DNA of 64,000 nucleotides. It comes from Thermothielavioides terrestris NRRL 8126. Lineage: Eukaryota > Ascomycota > Sordariomycetes > Sordariales > Chaetomiaceae. The notes beneath the pieces were generated by a model. The model did no database searches. It saw only the letters and a program-made list of their open reading frames with translations, and was not told the origin of the DNA. Numbering within the stretch: the first letter of the stretch is position 1; the number at the start of each line of letters is the position of its first letter. The DNA lies in the NCBI RefSeq assembly GCF_000226115.1, contig NC_016460.1, forward strand, positions 3,410,001 through 3,474,000, in the 5' to 3' direction. Shown piece after piece: positions 13,335 to 21,842 of the stretch. The translations under genes were made by a program, and so were the position numbers.

Positions 13335-13505
13335 ACGGATATATCGCAATAGAGGACTTCGCTATAGGACGAGATGACGGATATAAAACCTATATAAGGT
13401 ATAATATAGATTAGTTTTCTTCTCTTCCTATACGCTCCTTTATCCTATATTGAGTTCTATAATGATGGCGAAGACGCTATCTTTTTCTTCTTGTCCCTAG
13501 GCACT

Positions 13506-13754
13506 TGTTACACACAACTGTAGCAAGGGTACCTATAACCGCACCATGGTCAGGGGTGACGAGCGTTCCCTTAAAAAGGGGAACCTTACCCGGAACCCCT
13601 TCGTAGGAAGAGAGACTATATCAATATACTTTTGTGACATATACTAGTGTTCAGGAGTACCGCCTTATCAGCTGACGAGGCTAAGAGGCATTGATCTTTC
13701 TCACCCTTACACGTTTACCGTCAGATGGTCACCAAGGACCATCGGCGTATAACA
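13506..13754 (+). repeat. Right LTR of the chromovirus (249 bp)
   Basis: It begins TGTTACACACA and ends GTATAACA. It is the same length as the left LTR and colinear with it, with substitutions that are mostly CpA-to-TpA or TpG-to-TpA. TTTTT follows at 13755-13759. The bases just upstream are not purine-rich, so the expected polypurine tract is not visible. Confidence 0.9.
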
Positions 13755-13759
13755 TTTTT
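13755..13759. repeat. 5-bp target-site duplication, right copy (TTTTT)
   Basis: It matches 3159-3163 and lies exactly at the outer edge of the right LTR. Confidence 0.65.
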
Positions 13760-13949
13760 CATTTCGTTTTATAGAAGTCCTATATACTACTCCTTAGTAC
13801 TCTTTTTCACATTGTATATTCTTATTTGTTGTCTTCTTCGTCTAGATGGAAGAAGAAGAGTAAGATTAAATTGTTACCCTATTTAAAAGGGAAGAGGGGG
13901 ACCCTGATTAGAAACCCCTTTTCCAATAGAAGGCTAAGGTAGGTGTTCT

Positions 13950-14870
13950 ACTACGAGTTTAGAGAGGCTTTAAGGACGTTTATACTCTAGAAGAATATTG
14001 TAAATAAGGTTTAGCTTGTCGACCTAGTACTATTCTACCCTTTCGACTAGAGGACTAGTAAGCTACTTTAAGTCCATTAGCGGTATTTATAAAAGATTTT
14101 GACAATATATTAACCTAGTAGGATATTGAAGCTAAGATTATAGAGATTACTATACTACGAGCGACTATAATATAAAGGTTTATTAATACCCTTGTAGATA
14201 AGATAGACTAGAAGCGTCTTCTTAGTAGCGACCTAGTTAAGGACCTTAGGGCACTAGTATAGGTAGCCCTTAAAAAGATAGTACTCGATCTTTACCTCTA
14301 GAAAGAGGAGACGCTCGTCTATATACTTATAAGGAGGCTAGACTACCTTAAGATACTTTATACGCTAATATAGAAGTATTTTTAGGCGTATAGATCACCT
14401 ATATTATTTAGCTAGACATCACCTTTAGTATAGTACTATAGTAAGCGTTTTCGTAAAGAGCCTATAAAGCCTAGACGTCTATTTCGCCTACTATTATACG
14501 ACTTATATAACTATACCTTCGTTTATAAATATAAGTATCTAGTATAGTAGTAGGGCTAGGACGTATATATTAAGGAGGTAGAAGAGTATAAAAGACGGTA
14601 GGATTAGCTACTATAGCCAACTGGACCTTTGTAAGCTAAGCGAGCTATATATAGGGAGTAGCTTAAGGAGTAGCGACGATAAGAAGTACCTACTAAGAGA
14701 GCTTTTAAAGTATAAGCTTACCTATAGAAGTATATAGTAAGCTTAAAAAGGAAGTGTAGATTAGGGTAATAGACTACTTGGATATAGGGGGACCTAGTTT
14801 TTCTACTTTTCTATTTATCTTAGAGCGTTATATTCATTGTTAAGGGATCTAGCCCTTTGATTATATATAT
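13950..14870 (+). pseudogene. RIP-eroded ORF of unknown element
   Basis: The sequence to the right of the chromovirus is again AT-rich and poor in CpA and TpG. From about 13950 to 14870 one + frame reads as a charged, Lys/Arg/Leu-rich polypeptide closed only by TAG and TAA codons. It could be the continuation of the element at 1-3163 that the chromovirus split, or a separate remnant. No domain is recognised. Confidence 0.4.
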
Positions 14871-14947
14871 TTAAATAGGCTAAGCCTATCTTCTTTATTA
14901 TTAAGTAAGATATTAAGCAGTTGTCAATATATATTCGTTGACACTAC

Positions 14948-15079
14948 GTTGGTAGTCCTCCTTCTTCTAGGAAGGCTGTTAAGCCTCTCCTTTCGTTGTT
15001 CTACCTTTGTCTAGTTGGTAGTCCTCCTTCTTCTAGGAAGGCTGTTAAGCCTCTCCTTTCGTTGTTCTACCTTTGTCTA
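14948..15079 (+). repeat. 66-bp tandem duplication
   Basis: Two head-to-tail copies of a 66-bp unit (14948-15013 and 15014-15079) appear identical by eye. Each contains TCCTCCTTCTTCTAGGAAGG. A divergent start of a third unit follows. It lies between the RIP-eroded ORF and the small LTR element. Confidence 0.8.
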
Positions 15080-15131
15080 GACGGTAGATATTCGAGCTAT
15101 TAAGCTCTAACCGTATTCTTATTGTCTTTTG

Positions 15132-15136
15132 TCTTT
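15132..15136. repeat. Target-site duplication TCTTT, left copy
   Basis: The five bases before the LTR at 15137 equal those after the LTR ending at 16286 (16287-16291). Confidence 0.8.
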
Positions 15137-15418
15137 TGTTACACGCAGTTGTGGGTCACCTGTGGCCACCTGTGGCCAACTGCGCAAGTGTGGGCCTACT
15201 GGGCCCACTAGGCTCCACAACAGCACTGGGCCCCGCAACAGTGCACAGGCCACTTTCTGCACAGGCCACCACACTCCTGTATTTAGGAGGGCACTTGCCT
15301 GTATCTCACACTCTTGCAATACATCGATCCTGCACTCCTCCAAAGCTCCGACTTGGTTTGAGTGCTCCGCTACCTCGGCTGACGAGGCTGGGTAGCACAC
15401 CACTTTGTTCGTGTAACA
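15137..15418 (+). repeat. Left LTR of the small element (282 bp)
   Basis: It starts TGTTACACGCAG and ends CGTGTAACA. It is near-identical to 16005-16286, with about five substitutions and no indel noticed. Confidence 0.9.
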
Positions 15419-15420
15419 AG

Positions 15421-15446
15421 TGGTGCCCACTACTGGACTCGAACCT
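15421..15446 (+). other. Primer-binding site covering a tRNA T arm and acceptor
   Basis: Read on the minus strand the segment gives the T loop TTCGAGT, a five-base T-stem strand, a seven-base acceptor strand and then a discriminator A plus CCA: the anatomy of a tRNA 3' end. This is longer than a typical 10-18 base gypsy primer site. Further tRNA-like sequence continues to about 15500, but a complete cloverleaf could not be folded by eye. Confidence 0.65.
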
Positions 15447-16004
15447 GTGGTGAACCATAAGACTCCTTTGTGAGGGAGCCAGTGTTTATCAACAGTGTGC
15501 CCGAGCAGTACCGCGTTATGTGGCTTAGGCAACCACATGCGGGCGCAGGTGCCCCGAGTGCCCTGCCAGGAAGCACTTGTGGTTTTGCTTACTTGGGTGG
15601 TCTCCAAGTATTGCGAAGCCCTTGAGCTCCTGAGGGTAGCTGCCCAAAGAGCGTGACCTAACTTGGAGGTCGGTATCCAGGATGGCAATTGCGACCTTCA
15701 ACACCTCGTCGCAACGGCTCGGCTCCCGAAGACCAACCGTCAATCGCGACCACTTTTTTCCAAAGACCTCGTCGCCCCGGCCTGGCTCCCATCCTTCCGA
15801 CCGCTCCAACCTCCGACCGATCGATCGCTCCAATCAATCGCCCCGACCAGTCGCCCCGATCAAAGAACTCGACCGGCTAGTCGCCCCGATCAAGGCACCC
15901 GACAGGTGGATTGAATGGATTGAATGGTTGGATGGTTGAGGTGCAAGATACAATGGACTTGCAAGCTGAGGACAGCTTTTCTGTTTGTTTGTGGGGGGGG
16001 CAAT

Positions 16005-16286
16005 TGTTACACGCAGTTGTGGGTCACTTGTGGCCACCTGTGGCCAACTGCGCAAGTGTGGGCCTACTGGGCCCACTGGGCTCTACAACAGCACTGGGCC
16101 CCGCAACAGTGCACAGGCCACTTTCTGCACAGGCCACCACACTCCTGTATTTAGGAGGGCACTTGCCCGCATCTCACACTCTTGCAATACATCGATCCTG
16201 CACTCCTCCAAAGCTCCGACTTGGTTTGAGTGCTCCGCTACCTCGGCTGACGAGGCTGGGTAGCACACCACTTTGTTCGTGTAACA
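16005..16286 (+). repeat. Right LTR of the small element (282 bp)
   Basis: It has the same length and termini as the left LTR. It is preceded by a G-run polypurine tract and followed directly by the TCTTT duplication. Confidence 0.9.
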
Positions 16287-16291
16287 TCTTT
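16287..16291. repeat. Target-site duplication TCTTT, right copy
   Basis: It matches 15132-15136. Confidence 0.8.
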
Positions 16292-19200
16292 CTACTGTAT
16301 CCCACTAGACGTACCTAAGCTATATATCTTCCTCTTGGGAGATATCCTTCCTACTACTCGATATGTACTATCTTTATCCGTCTAGAGGTACATTGCATTC
16401 CTTTAGGAGCTATCTCGCGCGCCTGATCCTGGGTGTGGTGGGGTAGGTTGGTGTGGAGGTTTTGCACCATTTCAGTATACTATTTACAAAGATGGAAGTT
16501 GCAACCTGTTGGTGCCGTTGTGATGATTGGAATGGAGAGGTTGTGGTGTTGATACCTGTTAGACCTTCTGAAGCTTCTGAAGGACGCGTTGTGGACATGG
16601 AAAATTTTTGCGATGTATCTTCCACCTAAATTTGTATGTGCGTGACATCCGTGGCTACAAGTGTTGTCAGGGACCGTCAGGCTTATGCTCAGCGTCAGGG
16701 TTAGAAGCCTGTGCCAGGCTTAGGACCCTGTGCCAGGCTTACAATTTGCTACAGTTTCCCACTAAGGTACTCCACTACTCCGTCCTCCATGCTCGGTGCC
16801 TTCACATACAAGTACGGGATAAGTTCAGATTCTTCGTTCTCGGCGTTTGCTTTTGGCTGCCCCGCTTCCCCAGACTTTTTTTGCAGATGTCATCAGCCCC
16901 AATCGCCGTCCCGTCTTCGAGCCAAAATCTGTCCCGAACGCAGCTGTGCCTTCTGGACATGCAGATAATTGCGTTACCTAGCTTGCCATGGGCTTGCTAG
17001 GTCCATCGTCTAGGTCCATCGTCTGTTTCCGGGTTCGGCGCAGTGGCAGTCTCCATAATAAAAGCCCCTCCTCACTCCTCAGGTGAATCCTTCTGCTTTT
17101 CTCCGTTGTCCGCATTGCGACATTGCGAAGGCGGCGGCGGTCAGCGCCTGTTCTGAGCTCGCTCACATGGTCAGCAAAGACCCGGCCAAGAACGCTGTGC
17201 AACCCCGATTGCGGCTGCACTCAAGGGTTGCACGGCTCGATTCGATCCGTCCTGCCTCCTCAGCTTCCGGATTGGCATATTGACCTTGTCTACACTGTCC
17301 GACGATTATTATCCCCACTCTGATGGAGAGGCTGGCTGACTGTCACGCATACTCGGTTCACTAATCAGTCCCTTGCTATTATTCCGTGCACAGTATGCAA
17401 TCAAGGCGCTGCAGTGCTTCATGCGTTGGCCGACAGTTTTAAGTCCCCATTGTTACGCCAGAAGTCACCCGAGGATTGGTTACTATGGGTAGCCTGCCAA
17501 CGGCTGGACCCCCGGGCCACCCCACAGCGACAAATACCACCCTGGTCCGAAGCGCTCCAACCTCAGATCCCGGGTCAACTACACAGGAGAGGCAGAGCGG
17601 GCGATGATGGAGTTGATCCGAGCGGGCCGTGCTTCATGTCTGTCTTCGAAGGCGAGGAGGCACTTTGGGGATGGCGATCGCTGTGGCCCTGTGACTCGGC
17701 CTGCTCTTCGGGCATGCTTATTTACCTGGAAACGAGCACGAACGGCTCAACCACAACGCATTTCTGGTTGCGGGCTCGCACCCCGATCGTCTCACGCTGC
17801 GATGCAGCAGTTGTCGGGTCGTATGCGCTTTTTGCCGGCCAACCTGGATAGCCTCGCAGAACAGACGTCAGAAATATGCGATTGTTCGAGGGTCCAAAAC
17901 TGGCGCCTGGGTCGGGTCGGCGAGAAAGCCGTTGCATCCCCAAGAAGGATGGGGGTTTAGATGCTACAGCCACGCCCTGCCCGTTTCAAGGATCGAAGCG
18001 ATCGACCTGCTTCTTTTGGCTGTCTCCGCTGTGATCTCCCAAACCGCAGGTCAATCGTGCAGCTGGTGCAGACTCCTTCCTGGCGGAGAATTTCACGGGT
18101 GAAATCAAAACAGGCTGATCCAGATACACCCGGGGGGAAGAGGGGGTCCCTCTTATGGTGGCAAACCAACCTATGGTAACTCTTGAAATTGGGTCGCGCG
18201 GGCGGAAGCGGGAGCAGACGGCTGTGGGCGAGGTCTAACTTCCCGCCCCCGCTTAGTTTCTTTTTCTTTCCGGCCCAATGCGCTCTGGTAGCCAATAGGG
18301 TAATACTTGACTCGGCGTCGCATTTAATATGTTCGGCCCCTCGAACCGAGGATTCTGTGTGCGAAAGCGGCAGAGGGATGCAACTGCCAATCTCGATGCG
18401 GTCCGAGTTTGACAGCGGAGGCGGAGACCACGGGCCAACGGCTTGGTTTGATCATACATAAGGTAACCTTACTCTGTGATTCGTGCTGTTGTTGCCCCTA
18501 TGACCGGTCCGTCGCTTGCCCCCTCGGGGCACTCGGCGAAAGTACAGATAGTGCGCGTTACCGCCACCGTCGATGTGCAGCTGAAATACCGGCACCCTCG
18601 TCATCTGTTCCGATTTGACGCCGAGATGCAATCTATATGGACGGACACGCGACGAGCACGCGCCGTGGTCCCTAGCAGCTGGAAAATGCGTTTCGGCCAA
18701 TGTGTCCTCCACAAGCGAGTCGCATAAAGGTTTCCAAGCATGACGTATCTGGGTAAACACCACACACTAAGATAAATAGTCCTTGGAGGTGAAGTCTGCT
18801 GCGATGGTTCAGCGCCTAATGTCAGTGCGGAAAATTAGAGCACGGAGGCACGATTTAAAGGGATAGCCACTCTTTCTCTACGAGCCACAAGCTCGACCTG
18901 ATTTTGGAAAGAGTTGGGGTTAAGCTGACCTTGAGTTGATCATGCAAGGAACAAACGGGAGACAGCCTTCCTCCACGTCCGCCAATGCAAAACCTCGTTG
19001 TCGTGGCAGCTTCATGTAGGAGTGATTGCAGCATCGACGCATTGGTGCTTGATCTAGGATGTCTCGAGGCCTCGATAGGTCTAAAGGGACATGCCATAGC
19101 CTAGGCGGTTTCCGCCCTTGCTTCGAGTTTTGTTGTCATCTCGGTGTTGTTAGGCAGAGAGACACTAGCAGTACAGAACTTTGAACCACTCAAAGATGCG

Positions 19201-19850
19201 TTAGCATTGTGGGGAGAGCAGAAGTGAGCCTTGGATATACTGTGAACAAGCAGCAAGGAGTGCTGCGAATCCCGTCCGATTCCATGCTCACCTAAGACAA
19301 CTTCAGCTGAATCGCACATGTCCTCATGCTCCTCGCCCGTGGCAGATGGAGAGAAGATGCGCGACTAACAAGCAAGCCTTTAGGATACTCAAAAGAGCCG
19401 TTCATCGACTATTCTTCTTGGCGTGGCACCATTGGTTGGCCAGAAACTTCTGTACTGGACGGACAGAATTCAAGGCGCGCACGGAGGTTCGGACTCCGGT
19501 CATGGGTCCGGCTCGTGGAATTTGTGGGGCCGAGGGTGAGCGCCGACGGACTCGGCGCAACTATCCGGACTCGGCTTCCGGGGGCTCATTGCGTCGACAG
19601 GTGACAGCCTGTCTTTGTGCACATCAAGTTACTGCCCCCTTTTTGCTCGCCAAGCATCGACTCTTTATAAAGCCCCTGGATCTGTCCTTGCCATGACCTG
19701 CCCGACCCCAGCTTGCCCGCTCCCACCGAGGGCTTCCCACCGACCACGATTCTCAAGCCGAATACGGAATACAGTATCCCTTTGCCGGAGATCCACCCCC
19801 TGCCTCTGTCTCAGCATCACGCCCCAGTCCCTTGCAAGCATACAGACACA
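16292..19850. other. Gene-poor transition zone, no supported gene
   Basis: Composition changes from RIP-eroded to ordinary GC content by about 16420. Open frames of up to about 145 codons occur (for example 17414-17851), but none shows a domain, low-complexity bias or splice pattern that would support a gene. A short direct repeat of CTGTGCCAGGCTTA type lies near 16710-16740. The last 200 bp form the promoter of the dehydrogenase gene. Confidence 0.55.
19665..19672 (+). promoter_or_regulatory. TATA box upstream of the dehydrogenase gene
   Basis: TTATAAAG lies about 180 bp before the chosen ATG (19851). A second ATG at 19693, in another frame, would open an overlapping upstream ORF if transcription starts shortly after this box, and could dampen translation. 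Confidence 0.5.
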
Positions 19851-21000
19851 ATGGTCACCCTCGAGCAGATGCGGTTGTCCAACTCCAAGATCGGCACGGC
19901 CCTTCCGCCGGGCCTGGTCGCCGTCTTCGCCGGCGCCACCAGCGGCATCGGTGAGGCGTCGTTGAAGCAGTTTACCAAGCTGGCCGTCAAGCCGCGGATC
20001 TACTTTCTCGGGCGGTCCAAGGAGTCCGGCAACCGCATCTGCGGCGAGCTGCAGAAGCTGAACCCCGGCGGCGAGTACAACTTCATCAGCGTCGACGTCA
20101 GCTCGCTGCGCGCCGTCGACGACGTCTGCCGCGAGCTCAAGGCCAAGGAATCCGCCATCAACCTGCTCTTCCTCAGCACGGGCACATTTGTGACCGGGAA
20201 GGGTAAGTGGCGCGGAAAAATCAAACCTAGGTTATGAATTCTCCCAGAATCACCACCAGCTCTAACCTCTCCTTTCCTCTCCCCGGGCAGACAGCGACGA
20301 AGGCCTGAACTACCCCGTGGCCGTCGCCTTCTACGCCCGCCTCCGGCTGATCGTCAACCTGCTGCCTTTACTCCAATCGGCCACGCACCTGCGGCGCGTC
20401 CTGACGGTGCTGGCGGGGACCAAGGAAGGGCGCGTCGACACGACCGACTTCCAGGGCCGGCGCACGAGCTTCTTCACGCCGCGCGCGCGGGGCCACTTCA
20501 CGGCCATGACGACGCTCGCGCTCGAGGCCGTCGCCGCGCGCCGCGCTGCGCCCGACGTCTCCTTCGTCCACTGCTACCCGGGCTTTGTCAAGACGAACCT
20601 GGGCCGCGACGTCACGGGCGCCGGCGCCGCGGTGCTCCGCGCCCTGTTCGCGCTGGTGGCGTTCGTCGTGGGGCCGTTCGTCGCCGTGCCGCTGGACGAG
20701 TGCGGCGAGAGGCACGTGTTTCTGGCCACGAGCGCGCGGTTTCCGCCGGCGGCGGCGGCGGCGGGAGGAGCCGGTGGTGGTGGTGGTGATGGCGTGCCGC
20801 TGCCGGCGGGCGTTGCGGTGGCGCGGGCCGCGGACGGCAAGACCGGCGGCGGCGTGTACTCGGTCGACCACCATGCGGAGAGCGCGCCGGCCAGGGTGGA
20901 GGCGCTGCTGAACGGGATGAGGAAGGACGGCACGGCGGAGAAGGTGTGGGCGCATGTCGAGGAAGAGTTCGTGCGCATTACGGGGGTGCCGGCGGTGTAA
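19851..21000 (+). CDS. Atypical short-chain dehydrogenase/reductase
   Basis: The model has two exons, 19851-20202 and 20291-21000, giving 353 aa. The intron starts GTAAGT and ends GGGCAG. The ATG at 19851 is the first in frame, has A at -3, and gives the N terminus expected before the Rossmann fold. The nucleotide-binding motif GATSGIG lies at residues 28-34, so the protein should bind NAD(P). The usual YxxxK catalytic pair is not obvious: the expected region reads FYARLRLIV, with Arg in the Lys position, or HFTAMTT further on. This fits the divergent fungal SDR subgroup whose substrates are mostly unknown. A Gly/Ala-rich insert near residues 265-285 is low complexity. The neighbour downstream is a Zn2Cys6 regulator on the same strand, 842 bp away; a regulatory link is possible but unproven. 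Confidence 0.8.
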
Positions 21001-21842
21001 TCAGGCTGACTTCGGCGGGCACGGCTCTGCTGCAGGCTGCATGGCGAGATTGCGCGGGAGGAAGAGGGTCGGATTTTCTCTTTCTTTCCTTCTTCGACCT
21101 TGCCTTTCTTTAAGTTCTTTTTTCTTTTTCCTTTCCGCGCTCCACTGCGGGCTGAGCACTCCAGCATGGAGAATACATAGAGCTGGATGGATAAACACGG
21201 AGCTGAGGGGGACGGCATGTTATCGCATGGGACTATCTATGGCTAGATGAGAAAGCGTAATCATATTGGCATATTGTCAGTTCCCTCACTTGTTGCGGTG
21301 GGTTTAGATCCTCGGAGCACGCATCTGGTATGCTTCCATGGAATTTGAGTTGTGGTCACGTAGATATGTCACGGAGAAATGCGACACTGAGTTGCCGTTT
21401 CGTCCACCGATCTTGGATAATCGCATGCTCCTCTACTCCGTACCTTGTCCTCTATCTTGTTCCGAAATAATCCCACGGTTCGCAGGCATCAGTGGCTTTC
21501 ATTGCCATGCTCCACACCATCACGACCCTCGGACTCTCTCGGTGTCCGTCCCTCCGATACGTTCGGCATTTTGGTTTTGAGACATTCCAAGATGGCGAGA
21601 CTCGCAGAAGGGGCGAACTCGTGGGTACCTGACTCTTTCTCGAAGAAGACAAGATCTGCTGCTTGCACACTAAGGTAGGTTAGTCTTGCTGTGGGCCGTA
21701 ACGGACCCTCATTCGCCCGAGTTGCTGACCTGTTAGTGGTGTAGATCATCTCCGGCACGGACTCCGATAATTCCGTTCCTGATCAACAACAAGAGCCTGG
21801 AAGCCAGCCCCGGCCGATCCCTCGCGAGAGAAACAGCCCAGC
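21001..21842. other. Intergenic region between the SDR and Zn2Cys6 genes
   Basis: It holds the 3' end of the dehydrogenase gene and the promoter of the regulator. A CT-rich tract (about 21070-21140) follows the stop codon. No other gene is visible. Confidence 0.6.

Larger units (their letters stand above)
3164..13754 (+). mobile_element. Full-length Ty3/gypsy chromovirus, RIP-inactivated
   Basis: This is a complete LTR retrotransposon of about 10.6 kb: 249-bp LTRs, a primer-binding site two bases inside the left LTR, and gag-pol in one frame. Pol contains protease, reverse transcriptase, RNase H and integrase in gypsy order, with a C-terminal chromodomain. TTTTT duplications flank it. Between the pol stop (10530) and the right LTR lie about 3 kb that gypsy elements do not usually have, holding a minus-strand ORF and a plus-strand ORF. 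The interior is saturated with TpA and its coding frames are closed by TAG/TAA, while length and frame are preserved. Decay was therefore by substitution and not by indels. It is inserted into an older RIP-eroded element. Confidence 0.9.
15137..16286 (+). mobile_element. Small non-autonomous LTR element (TRIM-like), not RIP-mutated
   Basis: It is 1,150 bp long, with two 282-bp LTRs (15137-15418 and 16005-16286) around a 586-bp interior. A primer-binding site lies two bases inside the left LTR (TGGTGCCCAC at 15421), and a purine-rich GTGGGGGGGGCAA tract lies just before the right LTR (15991-16003). TCTTT is duplicated at both ends. The interior has no retroviral gene. Its part near 15780-15900 contains short repeats of GTCGCCCCGATCAA type. 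LTR termini (TGTTACACGCA...TAACA), the two-base spacer and the primer site match the chromovirus, so that family or a relative may have mobilised it. The high GC and intact CpA content contrast sharply with the block to its left. The LTRs differ at only about five sites, indicating recent insertion. Confidence 0.88.

Noticed and set aside
10540..13500. Envelope gene of an errantivirus-type element
   Set aside because: The 3' ORF lacks a signal peptide, a clear transmembrane anchor and a furin-like site; composition is hydrophilic and basic at the C terminus.
15421..15510. A functional tRNA gene on the minus strand
   Set aside because: The 3' half looks tRNA-like, but the acceptor and anticodon stems contain mismatches and no D arm could be folded; a retrotransposon primer site explains its position better.
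15129..15939. Several overlapping 60-190 codon frames in the small LTR element
   Set aside because: They cross LTR boundaries, overlap in many frames and show no retroviral motif.
17414..17851. 145-codon plus-strand frame
   Set aside because: No domain, no conserved-looking segment and several competing frames in the same place.
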